This document shows positions 50,301-64,000 of a stretch of 64,000 nucleotides of DNA, one piece after another; position 1 is the first letter of the stretch, and each line of letters starts with the position of its first letter. Origin of the DNA: Capitella teleta (lineage: Eukaryota; Annelida; Polychaeta; Capitellidae); the NCBI GenBank assembly GCA_000328365.1, contig KB294550.1, positions 224,932 to 288,931 on the forward strand. Reading direction: 5' to 3'. A program made the translations under genes and the position numbers. A model generated the notes under the pieces. The model ran no database searches. It was not told where the DNA came from and worked only from the letters and a program-made list of their open reading frames with translations.

Positions 50301-51788
50301 TAGCTTAATTCATGTTAGTCATACAATAACAGTCTAATTGTGCTTCAGTTTATAATTAACGTTTACAGTTTCGGTTGGCCTCGTGACAACCATGTATCTC
50401 GTCACCTAATAAAATATGCATTGTCATTGCAAAGCAGAGAAAGGATGACCACACGAACAGATATTGGTTAGAGTTAGTTGCGATACAGACATCCAGTTGC
50501 GATACATACAGGAAATACATCTCCTTTGATTAGTTATATATTAAATCGAACGAGGACACTGCGTCCAATGAAATATAATCATGCAAATAATCTGAATCTA
50601 ATATAAAGCCCCCCTCCTAAAAAAAAATTAAACACAAGCCCAATTTTTACCGTCAATGACCTCAACGAAGCAAAGTAGACCTAAAGTATAATTATAATAT
50701 AGTTAAGACATTACTTACCATGCACAGGGTATATATGTAGACACAATGGAGCAGCAGAAGAACAGAATATGTCAGATGAACGGTCTGCGAGGTCTTTATA
50801 TCATGCTCAAATGTGCGCATTTGTTCGCGAAAGGTGACGAACTCAACATGAAACTGATCGCTGAGCTCAGCAGTTCGTCGTCATGCATGGTTGCTTGATT
50901 TGTTCATCCAATCTAATAGACTTCCCTGCACACACAACACACCCTATATGGTTCTTCCTCAATTGAGACAGTTTGGTGTCTGTTTTGGAACCCTTTTCCG
51001 CCCACGATGTAAGAGAGGCCCGTTCATTGGTTGGTATTGCTTGTGATGCCCTTGGCCTTCTTCGTCCCTTCGCGGCTCATATTTTCCCCCACCTAAATCA
51101 GATTGAATGGTTTTCTTCTTTTTATAATGAATCGTGTTTCTTCCATATGAGGCCCATTAGAAAATCGAATTTCGAATGAGGCAAATAAAGCAATGCTTAC
51201 ATGTTACAAACTAAGAAATTTAAGTGTGTTCTTCATATACATGCAGAGAACCGTGCTGAGCAAATCCAGTGAAAACGTCGTGACGTCATTCCAAGTTGTT
51301 TATCTCCGAATCCGAGCATTATGAAATTCTGTGACGTCAAATTACTCTATTTTCGTTAATGACTTGAAGGGTGAAAAAGTGGTTTGATTACAACATTGAA
51401 AAAGTATAAAACACTGATAGGTATTTGTGAAGCAAGGTAATCCAAACCTAACCCTAACCCCACTGAGGCACTAATATAATATTTTTTGTATATGAGTGCC
51501 GTAAAACTCCACCCATACATACACAACCCTAACCCCACTAACTATTAACAACGCAGCCTTCTTGTAACGGTGTTAATTAACCTGGAAGGGCGACCGGTGT
51601 TTCGATATTCAAGAGAGAAATTAAACTTTCAACGAATGAATGTTTTTCTGCTTATTTCAGTTAGCGGATGTGCATTTCTGACTTTGTGGGACTCAAATAT
51701 AATCGCGGAAGAAAAGGCCATGCAAGAAGACATCCAGTTGAGACAGGAATGGGACGAGAGACAGCAGCACTGGGAAGGAGGAGTGTGA
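38386..51788 (+). CDS. LRRK: LRRK-type Roco protein kinase (LRR-ROC-COR-kinase-WD40-like)
   Basis: LRRK proteins couple a Ras-like ROC GTPase to a kinase and phosphorylate Rab GTPases on membranes. More than 35 small exons, mostly separated by 45-65 base introns, encode roughly 1,750-1,800 residues. Proposed start: ATGGCAGCG at 38386-38394 before a consensus donor (MAA), joining in phase to 40886-40982 and 41440-41544, then the repeats. Order: leucine-rich repeats, ROC ([17 protein letters not shown]), COR, kinase ([21 protein letters not shown]), and a C-terminal WD40-like part ending [12 protein letters not shown] like LRRK2 LTVWDINLPHE. The kinase DYG (not DFG) is the LRRK2 signature. Ankyrin and armadillo regions are absent, which makes it shorter than vertebrate LRRK2 (about 2,527). 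The first intron carries a hAT MITE and a LINE relic. A frame break occurs near 44279. Which LRRK paralogue it is remains open. Confidence 0.88.
38933..39862. mobile_element. hAT-type MITE, 930 bp, with 8-base target duplication
   Basis: It is flanked by identical ATTATAAT (38925-38932 and 39863-39870). Ends are inverted: CAGGGATGGAAATAA and, other strand, CAAGGCTCGAAATAA. Both are followed by repeated GGCGAGTAAA/TACTCGCCA modules (about five on the left, four on the right). An 8-base duplication with CAGGG ends is typical of hAT elements. No transposase is encoded. It lies in LRRK intron 1. Confidence 0.85.
40080..40560 (+). mobile_element. CR1/jockey-like LINE reverse transcriptase relic
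   Basis: In shifting frames one can read [14 protein letters not shown] (family: FQSAYRPGHSTETAL), [18 protein letters not shown] (the RT palm motif A, LLDLSAAFDTIDH), PFRSHLNG (WFRSYLNGR), and [11 protein letters not shown], the relic of the YADD catalytic motif. Stops and shifts separate these blocks, so it is long dead. It lies in LRRK intron 1. Confidence 0.75.
42044..43837 (+). other. LRRK: LRRK leucine-rich repeat region
   Basis: Exons 42044-42432, 42495-42605, 42661-42800, 42866-43014, 43065-43197, 43263-43374, 43428-43502, 43569-43679 and 43742-43837 encode about twelve LxxLxLSxNxL repeats ([67 protein letters not shown]). A Ser/acid-rich insert (residues near [15 protein letters not shown]) interrupts the first repeats. 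Several introns fall at the same place in a repeat, as expected from exon-wise duplication. Confidence 0.85.
43888..44656 (+). other. LRRK: LRRK ROC GTPase domain
   Basis: Exons 43888-44027 (P loop GYGGRGKST), 44082-44202 (switch [13 protein letters not shown]), about 44263-44391 ([17 protein letters not shown] in place of NKxD), 44443-44505 and 44554-44656. In the third of these, VVYNLS and [12 protein letters not shown] lie in different frames; see the finding on this. Confidence 0.85.
44714..46316 (+). other. LRRK: LRRK COR dimerisation domain
   Basis: Blocks such as [43 protein letters not shown] and WKTGVIVSF are characteristic of COR (family: 'L..PQWL...+..V', 'P.GFWSRL'). It dimerises Roco proteins and links the GTPase to the kinase. 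Confidence 0.82.
46368..47305 (+). other. LRRK: LRRK kinase domain
   Basis: The glycine loop [13 protein letters not shown], the VAIKMY lysine, the catalytic loop [14 protein letters not shown], the metal-binding DYGIAQ, the activation end [11 protein letters not shown], and [14 protein letters not shown] and [11 protein letters not shown] are all intact, so an active kinase is expected. DYG and the spacing to APE match LRRK2. Confidence 0.88.
47953..51788 (+). other. LRRK: LRRK C-terminal WD40-like domain
   Basis: Exons include 47953-48055, 48112-48237 or so, about 48469-48531, 48542-48720, 48774-49293, 49349-49538, 49695-49790 and 51660-51788. Blade motifs: [69 protein letters not shown] and FLTLWDSN. 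The last intron is 1.87 kb, by far the longest of the 3' half. The stop is at 51786-51788. Confidence 0.82.
51440..51541. repeat. Short telomere-like repeats in the last LRRK intron
   Basis: AACCTAACCCTAACCCCACT near 51447-51466 and ACAACCCTAACCCCACTAAC near 51522-51541 form a direct repeat that includes two or fewer CCCTAA units. It is too short to call an interstitial telomere. Confidence 0.45.
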
Positions 51789-52200
51789 CGTCATCATTCA
51801 GGGACGTCCTACCAAGTGGGACTGATGTGCAATGCATTGTATAGTGTAAAACGAAGTTATTTGTTTGATACTCATTTCGATCCCAGCATTTACTTAACTT
51901 CATTATGCATATATTATTCTTAATATAAATCCCTCAAGGCCAAATTATTTTTGTTTACCGTTTCAAGTGCCAGATTGGTTATCACTGCATTTTGAATTAA
52001 ACATCTTAACGTCCGACTTAATTACCTGTATACTAATTGTTCATCAACCAAAAAGAGGAAGGAAAAGAATAAAGATTAAAATCTGCTCAAGGATTTCAGC
52101 CTTGCTTAAAACTTATTTATTATGAAATGTATATCCCCCCAGTAGTTTCTTGAATTCTTTTCCTTTGTTTCAATCTTCCGAGTAAACTTTCTTGAAATAC

Positions 52201-52236
52201 AATAAAATATTTTCACTGTACAACACGTCTTTTATT
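52201..52236. terminator. Converging poly(A) signals of LRRK (+) and MEK (-)
   Basis: AATAAA at 52201-52206 on the plus strand and AATAAA (TTTATT on plus) at 52231-52236 on the minus strand are 24 bases apart and point at each other. Normal cleavage 10-30 bases downstream would make the two 3' UTRs overlap by a few tens of bases. An earlier LRRK signal at about 52068 is an alternative. Confidence 0.55.
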
Positions 52237-52659
52237 CATAATTCTTACTCAGTGAAAAGAGGGAAAATGAACGTAGAAAATACACACAAAAGGAAGATAT
52301 TTCACAAACATACGTGCATCGTCGATTGGTAATTGAAAAAAACAAAAATAAGAAATGCGCTTGGAAAACTGTGCTCACGAGAAGAAGAAAAAAAGTAATG
52401 GACAAAATAAGTGCGATATTTACGGCGAAGTCTGCAGACGGGCTACATATAGGACAGCTGTTACATAACATTGTCATAATGCTATAATATCAACACTCGT
52501 TCGTTTAATCAATTGAAGAAGGAAAAATGAATCATACGACATACAAGATAAAACTATGAGGAATAATTATATACATATATATAAATATATATGCGGCAGA
52601 TTAAATTTTACTTTCCAATTTTGATATATAGAATGTCGTTTTCTGTGGGGACAGGGTAA

Positions 52660-57070
<4,411 letters not shown>

Positions 57071-58059
57071 CTAAAATAAGACAAAAAAATGAGATTCTTA
57101 TTTTATTTTTCACTTGATCAGCTGACAAATGTAGTTGTGATCAATTGTGCAATGATCCAATTAAAGAATTAATAGCAGAAGAAATTATCAGCTCCATTAT
57201 GCTAAGCCTGCTTGGAGACGGAACCTGAAGGCAGAGCAAAGCCCCTCCTCCAAAACACTGGTCGGCAAAAACATGGCTGTTCAGGTTCTAAATGCCAATT
57301 ACATAATATGCAGTGCAAAGTCACCGTTAAATATACTTGCATTATATCCTCAATAAAATGAAACAACAATGAAAAGTAGGGATGTGTGGATATCTGGTAC
57401 GTTTATAGGATACAGAAATTGGAGATTCAATTGACGAAATTATAACAGAAATCTTATAAATATAGATGCAACTCATCCATTGCACGTCATGGTCGAGTGG
57501 TGTGATAAGAACTGAGTCAAGTCCAACGTTATATCTCTTATCTCTCACTGTGAGAGAATGCAACCGTGTGTCCCAGACTATGCTATGCGCAAGTAAGATT
57601 AATCACTAACGCTGCAAGTAATAAGTGTCTGAATATCTCCAATGAAACAGATTAAGAACGTAGACATTGTTTTCATTTTTGTGTCTGAAGTTGTTTTGTT
57701 CAAACCTTGATCTTTTAATGAACAAATACACTTGCCACACAAGGCTGACATCCTTTGTTACATAATGATGATAAAGGGTTACTGGCTCCATTGACGCAAC
57801 CATTAAATTGTGAGGGCTCGCACTTTTGAAGACGCAACTCTATAATTCTAGTTTCCAAATGAGCTTAAGCCATAAAGCAGTTTTTTTTTTCTGGAACCCA
57901 GAATAGATGAACGCTGTATAGTTCATTAACTATATAATTTATGATCTGGTCCACAGCCATGTGGCTTTATCATGATCCAGCCCTCCACCAAATATGGGAT
58001 GCTGACCCCTGGTATATAAGGTATTGGCTCTTACACTGCCACTGGCTCTACACCAGCCT

Positions 58060-58516
58060 TTAAAGGGATGGGGAACTAAATTTTAAGTGATGTTCTATTG
58101 ACTCATAGCACCAATTGATAGCATTCCGTGCCAAAAACACCATGCCTGGATGCAAGCGTAAGGAAATAATCCATTCCGAATATCGGGGTTAGCATTGCGC
58201 CTATGGGAGAATGGCTTCCATTGCGAAGTATAGGAGGCAAACGTCAGCTGATGGCTTGGTTTGGCTGATTGCTGATTGGTCCCGTCCCNNNNNNNNNNNN
58301 NNNNNNNNNNNNNNNNNNNNNNNNNNNNNNNNNNNNNNTAAAAGATGGGGAACTCTGTGTTTCATCACAGCTCATGACGTCACGCCTAGTTAGCAATATA
58401 TCTCCCGCGAAATCGTTAGCGATGATATTTCTTGTGTGGGCCAGGCATAGGAATCATTTTTGGTGCATCAAATAACGACTCAAAGTCCATTTTTAACCAG
58501 TTCTCCCTCCCTTTAA
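58060..58516. mobile_element. TTAA-flanked MITE, copy 2 (interrupted by an assembly gap)
   Basis: It is the inverse of 32130-32840 with TTAA at both ends (58060-58063, 58513-58516). The N run replaces the part equivalent to about 32309-32610 of copy 1, so roughly 300 bases are missing rather than 50. The MASIAKYRRQTSADGLVW frame recurs at 58211. Confidence 0.8.
58289..58338. other. Assembly gap (50 N)
   Basis: Run of undetermined bases inside a MITE; the real missing length is probably about 300 bases by comparison with the other copy. Confidence 1.
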
Positions 58517-58756
58517 AGATTGAAATTAGAGCACTGTGAAAATCAGCTGCAGGAGGGCTCAGGGCCTCAGTCAGGGCCTCAGGTTATCATAGGATCATAG
58601 ACAGAACCATACTCATAGATGGTAGGGGCTACATCATACATGGTTACTGGACCTGCCACATGGTACTGGTAGTACATTCAACCACAGGGGATATTACCAG
58701 CAAGCGAGCATATATGGACCAAACTCAATGCAGTGAATGCTTACTGTCTATATATG

Positions 58757-60107
58757 TAATATCAAGGGAAGTCACTGATTCATGCCAATCTTAGGATGCT
58801 TGTCTCGAAAGCAATCTTCTCAAAAGAGGAAGCCAAAACTTAGGATCTGGCAAGATCACCAATAAATGAAACCCTTGACATCAATAATCTCGCACGGCAA
58901 CGCCTAATTAATAATTAATTGCCCCAAAATACAATCAGTTCCAAAACGACTAGCAACGGGTACGAGGCATCCATTTTGTCGGACCGCAGCACATTTTCAG
59001 CCCGTAGTGAACTCACGATCGCTAAATGTCGAAATAAAATCCTTAAAACCGGAATGGAGCGACTACAGTGTAGAGCTTAGGATAAATTCTTAATTGAACA
59101 AAATGATTTTAAAGTGAAACATCCTGTCTATAATTGTCTCTTGAACAATAAAAGCTATTCTGAGAGTCAAATTGAGCATGAAATATGCTAGAAAAAGGAG
59201 TTAGAGTCAGAAGACATATTGCATTTATAAGTAAGTTAACTTTGTGACGGGAATTAGCAGACGACACATACAGCGCGGCGCCCTCTGGTGTATATGTTTA
59301 GAATCGTTTTATATACCTCACAACATGTTGTGTTATCTATCTAATAACTTTAAAATTTATAACCAGTATTTCGAACTATAAAATTATCTGAATATTTATT
59401 TATTTATTACTTCAAACTTAAGAATCGCGAAATTCAGAAAGAAATAAACTGTCAAACGCGATGTACAATAAAATATAAATAAAATGATAAGAAGTTGATT
59501 TGTTAAAATATGTCATTAAAAGCTTTTTGGAAAAATTGTGTCGTAAGTTTTGATTTATATTCAAGTAGGTGTGATGAGAGGCGAATACTTTGGGGTAGTT
59601 CATTCCAAAGAGAAGGAGCAGCAGAACTGAAGGAACGCCCACCCACACTTTTTAGTTTGTATTGCACAGGACTTATTCGTATATCGGAGGACGATCTCAG
59701 ACGACGAGTTGGACGATGTACACTGATGAATACTGTTATATGCATGGAATAATTTATAAAATCATACTGCTGGACTGATCTCTATGGAATGAATGCTTTG
59801 ATTAATTTCAATTGCATTTCTCAGCTGGACTATTATTGATCAATCACTGAGCGGCTTGTTAAGGTGAAGGTCGAATTCTGCAGCCATAGTACCCGTTGCT
59901 AGTCGTTTTGGAAATGAAAAGCATTTTTGTGCAATTTATGAGTAATTAGTCACTGCCGTGCGGAGTTTTTGGTGTCTATAGGTTCATTTATTCATAATAT
60001 TGCCAGATCCGAAGCCTCAGCTATCTCCAGTGAGGGGAATGTAGCTTCCGAGGCTTTGCTATTGTATAATTGTTATTCTGAAAAATCAGTGACTTCTCTT
60101 GATATTA
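58757..60107. mobile_element. Long-inverted-repeat element, 1.35 kb, nested in repeat C
   Basis: Ends are inverse copies: TAATATCAAGGGAAGTCACT at the left and, other strand, TAATATCAAGAGAAGTCACT at the right. Similarity resumes about 200 bases in (CCAAAACGACTAGCAACGGG on both arms), giving imperfect arms of about 215 bases. Its centre includes a LINE-like open frame on the minus strand. Confidence 0.65.
59503..59745 (-). mobile_element. LINE ORF2 C-terminal fragment
   Basis: The minus-strand frame reads RRLRSSSDIRISPVQYK, then GGRSFSSAAPSLWNELPQSI and SKLTTQFFQKAFNDIF. This is the familiar tail of CR1/jockey-type ORF2 proteins (family: 'RSFSVAAPRLWNSLP..IR......FKS.LKTHLF'). Only the last 80 residues remain, and it sits inside the long-inverted-repeat element. 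Confidence 0.75.
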
Positions 60108-60189
60108 TTATATACTGTCTAGATCGAAGGCTGCATAAGCATTTCATGTAACCAGAGCCCACTGGTAAGACTCCCTCAGTCCCTGTGCA

Positions 60190-62340
60190 TTCAACATTCA
60201 AACATTGGTACACTGACACAGTCATTCACTCATTGTCATTCAATTATTATGTAAGGGGCGGTACACTTTTTAAATTACCCAAAACTTGAATTTAAGGGGA
60301 CCTAAACCCCACTGAAGAACGACTTCCATGACAACTGGAAGTTTGACGCATCAGGTTCAGGTTCAGGTTGATTGGATTAAAGTGCCTTTGTTTCGGCACT
60401 GTTACAATCTGACGTTCGAGTTTCTCTTTATTTATATCTTCTATTTCTAAAAGATATAACCTCATAAATAATACAGTAATAACTAAAATAAAACTAAACT
60501 GGAATAACCAGCCAAATAATGAGCCCTACTTCCCTCCCCCCTTCCCCAAAACAACAGAACAAAATGATAAATAAAGAGATAAATAAATAAATGAATATAT
60601 GCAATTTACCGAACCGGATACTCACTCATTATTGGAGTTGTCAGTGGTGTCCACAGAGTGGACAAGTGTCAGTCCGATTTTCTTCTTATCCTTATACATG
60701 GCGACGAAGATTGTCAAAATTCAAAATATGTATGTACAGAAAAAGTTTAACCCAGTCAGTTTACACCGCGCAACAGATCACTGTTTTCATGGCATTTTCA
60801 TAATTCACAAAAAATCAGGGGAAAAGAATCAAAATCCAACTTCGCTTGACAGATATCCCATAATATTCTGTCTTCCGGCAGAATTCAATGAATATTCATG
60901 AGGTTGATCAATATGCATTTTTGATATATTTGATAAAATACGTATCGACTCACACGAAATAAAGTCTTATTCGTGCATGAGGCATGCAAAGATGCACTTG
61001 TGGTAAAATGCATATTCGTATTCAATACTAAGATGCACTTGATCCCAAATTTGACCTCAGCCCTGACTTTGCATTGTTAAGAAAGCTTCAGTATGTTTTG
61101 CTAATTTTTGGATTGATTCTCAAGGCAAACACAAAACAAAACCTAACAAATATATAAATGGCATAAATAAGATAATCAAATGCCGAGGGGAGGGGGAATT
61201 AACCCCCCTGTTTCGCCTGTATTATGTGAAACATAAGAAGAAACATAATGATGAACAAAAATCGAAATAGATAAAAACAGTCAAAATACAAAATAAGAAA
61301 AAAAAGGTATTACATACATGCACTCACATACATCCTCTTCTAATATTTGTAGGACACAGTCCTGTCAACAGGTCTTACATGCAGGTAGCTTATGGAGTAC
61401 CGTGAATATCGAATCTGGATTCAATCCAGTGGTTATCAAGGGCTCTTTTGAAACTGTTAAGGTAGTGTATCCCTTATTGAAAAAAAACATCGTCACGCAA
61501 GAATTACTCCAAACATTTTATGTGAATGAGAATGATATAACAGATTGGAAAAACCCCATGTGCTGGTGCAAAAACGGATTATTTTGTTGGTATACTTATT
61601 ACCATGCAGTACGGGCAGTATACATAATGGTTTTCCGAAAATGGCTCAGCAACTAACTTATTGATAGTGCAGCATGTTCAAAATAAACCCTTACAATGCT
61701 CAGGCATAGATTTATACCTGGTGGAAATTTGGTAATCATACAATTAGATCGAGTGGAGATAACGGTGATTGTGTACGAGAATTGCCTGGAAAAAAACATT
61801 GCGAGTTTACTCTTCTGTTGTACTTGCAACTCAATACTGGCTACTCCAGGCCGTTATTTGGAGACAAAATATACATGTGATTTTCCTCATCCAATTTAGA
61901 ACACATTCAAACAAAGATAATATATGGGGTCACTGAATTAGTTTTCAACTTTTGAGAGTTTCAACAACCCTACCCCCTATTTTGTCAAATCTCAGAATTG
62001 TGGTTAATTTGAGCATTGATGAAAATTTACGACTTGGTCATGCTCTAATGAGGGTAAACAATGTAGATACAAGTGAAACACAAAATATCACGGAAAACAA
62101 CTGAAAAAAAAAGTAATATCTTTCTTTATTCAGGATGTTGTACAAAAATAGCAATAATAAAGTGTATTGCGACTGACTTCTTACTGACAGTACAAGAGCA
62201 AACGAAATTAGTTTCAACAATGTAAGACAATCCTTCACAAGAAACAATTAGAGATGGGCTTGATATTACTATGCGAGTTGCTCAGTCAGTCCTGATCATG
62301 ATGGTCCTGATCTTGCAAAGTTCATTCTCGATTCATATCA
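60190..62340. other. Intergenic stretch, nothing recognised
   Basis: Two open frames (61318-61656 and 61696-61899, plus strand) are adjacent but have no family resemblance, clear splice sites or codon pattern, so I do not call a gene. A GGTTCAGGTTCAGGTT short repeat is at 60355-60369. Confidence 0.4.
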
Positions 62341-62357
62341 TTCTCATCGACATTGAG

Positions 62358-62709
62358 GGGGCACCGGATAGCTCAGTGGGTTAAACCGCTGACTACAATC
62401 CAATGCCGACCATGGAAGTCGATGTCCCGGGTTCAAGACCCGATCAGGCCACGGGCGTTATGATTGTGAATTATAATTGTAATTCGTTATAATTGTAATT
62501 CTTTGGTGACTCTGCAGTGCTGCCCAACTGCGTAACAAGGCCGGGCGCTGTGTACTACTGTCTATGGTGGTATGCAGGATAAAGAACCCTTGGGATTTAT
62601 CGATAAGAGTAGGGGGAAACCCCGGTCCCGGGCCTTCTGTTCTGGCGCCCGTATCATCCGATCGGATTGGGTGGAGCCGTAAAACCCCATCACTCACTCA
62701 CTCACTCAC
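62358..62709 (+). mobile_element. tRNA-derived SINE, copy 2
   Basis: It is flanked by 14-base duplications with one mismatch (TCATCGACATTGAG at 62344, TCATCGGCATTGAG at 62710). The head GGGGCACCGGATAGCTCAGTG carries the A box, and GGGTTCAAGACCC the B box. The body matches 55925-56256, and the tail is (CACT)n. An AATTGTAATTCGTTAT duplication inserts extra bases after the head. Confidence 0.88.
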
Positions 62710-63543
62710 TCATCGGCATTGAGAGAAAGAGGTTGCTGTGAGAGCGAAGGGGGACGCTGTTGATTCTGAAATAGTTGATGTCAATGTTACACTAGGTTAG
62801 CGGAGTGTACCAGATCTACTAGTACATATGTGTTACAACAAGTATGTATGTCAATAAGTACTAATACTAGTACCAGTAGTGGTAACTGATATGGATTTGG
62901 GACATATTTGTCCTAGTAACAGTCACATTTATTGATTGATTGATGTTGAATGTTCTATACAAATGATATTCATATTCAATTAATGTGATATTCATGAAAT
63001 TCTTGCTTATTACACATGACAAAATCATCATCATAATGTCTAACAAGCAGACAACAGCACAACCATCGGTTCGCGGGGCTGGCTAGGCATTACACATAGA
63101 ATCTTGACATTGCTGATTGCACATGACCCAAATCATCGAATGTAAACAACACATGCATTATCATATATTAGTCTAAATCATTAGATACAATCATAACAAT
63201 GGGTGAATCACTAAATGGTGTGACTGAGAATTTATGTCAGATACTATAATCAATACTTTAACTTCTGACGAGACTTACAGCTTCATCCACACGTCCTAAG
63301 AATCTCCCGCTTCGTCAGTCACGTTTTTGTATAGGTTGCTTTATCATCCTGATTTGATGATTTGACACCTGAAAGATCAAGTTTGCGCAATTTTGACAAC
63401 TTGTCAACATCACACACGACGAGTTCTGTGGGTTTCCGCTATCGCAATCATAACGTTTTCGTGTACGTTATGATCATTTTCCAAACATTTCCGACAGGAC
63501 CCGAGGTTTACCAAGGTCTCTGAGCAATATGGGATGCACTACC

Positions 63544-64000
63544 TTAAGTGATGATGCTGATATCATCTTCTCCAGCAGCCCAATCCACATTTCTATGCAT
63601 CTGATAGAAAATATTTTTGGTCTCATGCCAGTATACACCTGTTTTTAGTTTTTTAGAGTGACCTCTGGTATTACCAGAAGCGAAACTTGCTAATCCGCTT
63701 TTTGTGCTACCCATGTCTCCTCTCCTAAGTCTGTAGAGCACAGAAGGGAAATTTAAGGACTGCAATCTTTTCTCATACGGCTTCTCTTTCATCTCAGCCA
63801 GCTGCTTTGTGGCCCTTATTTGAACTTTCTCCAGCAGAGTCATCTGGGGTTCATACCTCAGGGATGTAGCGGTATTGGCATACTATAGGTAAGAGCGGAC
63901 TAAAGCTTAAAAAACCAAACAAGAGTGTCCTTGTCAAAATGATCAAAAGATCTGCAGATCTTGTTGACCTTGTTGGCCAATGGACTGCGTGTAGATGAAG
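63544..64000 (-). mobile_element. CR1/jockey-like LINE ORF2 3' part, running off the window
   Basis: The minus-strand frame 63843-63544 reads LLEKVQIRATKQLAEMKEKP, YEKRLQSLNFPSVLYRLRRG and RGHSKKLKTGVYWHETKNIF. This matches the region after the catalytic core in CR1-like ORF2 ('LLEKVQRRATKLI...PYEERL..L.L.TL..RR.RGDM'). Further blocks in other frames (FDHFDKDTLVWFF, SALTYSMPIPLHP) continue to the window edge, so the element is broken but extends beyond 64000. Confidence 0.8.

Larger units (their letters stand above)
58690..60180 (+). repeat. Dispersed repeat family C, fragment 3, split by an insertion
   Basis: The left piece (AATGCAGTGAATGCTTACTG, ending near 58756) and the right piece (TATTATATACTGTCTAGATC, from 60108, to GGTAAGACTCCCTCAGTCC) rejoin to match the minus strand of 29101-29350. 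Confidence 0.65.

Noticed and set aside
51447-51541. Interstitial telomere
   Set aside because: At most two CCCTAA units at each place; far too short.
61318-61899. Two consecutive open frames as a gene
   Set aside because: No family resemblance, splice logic, or promoter; likely chance in AT-rich DNA or an unrecognisable relic.

Overview
The window is nuclear DNA from an animal: AT-rich, intron-bearing genes with GT-AG splice sites, metazoan protein families (VPS13, tetraspanin, fibrinogen-related, ADAMTS-like with PLAC, class A GPCR, LRRK, MEK), tRNA-derived SINEs, CR1/jockey-like LINE pieces and several families of non-autonomous DNA transposons. Many introns are only about 45-60 bases long. 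A compact-intron marine invertebrate fits; the exact phylum cannot be fixed from this sequence. Two runs of N (29548-29599, 58289-58338) mark assembly gaps. No virus-derived or LTR element was recognised.

Layout. 1-1846 (+): last seven exons of a VPS13 lipid-transfer protein gene. 1847-6477: no gene seen, with a TTAA-type MITE and one copy of a dispersed repeat. 6523-7374 (+): single-exon tetraspanin. 9153-10302 (+): secreted fibrinogen-domain protein. 10400-11089: mariner-like MITE. 12559-28164 (+): a large secreted ADAMTS-like protein (signal peptide, about nine or ten TSP1 repeats, one Ig domain, PLAC domain). Its first intron carries a 3.3 kb inverted arrangement, an inner intron carries a foldback element, and its last intron contains a whole GPCR gene (25375-26346). 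30050-31694 (-): a seven-exon secreted protein of 283 residues with two Cys-flanked helical modules, in no family I recognise. 38386-51788 (+): an LRRK-type Roco kinase with about 35 or more small exons and a short N terminus. 52660-57070 (-): the MAP kinase kinase MEK, tail to tail with LRRK, with poly(A) signals only 30 bases apart. 57300-64000: repeat-rich, with a TTAA MITE copy, a long-inverted-repeat element nested in another repeat, a SINE and LINE remains.

The features most worth following up are: two alternative exons of MEK separated by a minisatellite; two inverted promoter/start-exon units facing each other at 13825-17085; the unrecognised two-module secreted protein; the GPCR nested inside the ADAMTS-like gene; and a frame break in the ROC GTPase of LRRK. 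Exon models were built by eye from splice signals, reading frame and family resemblance; no transcript data were available.
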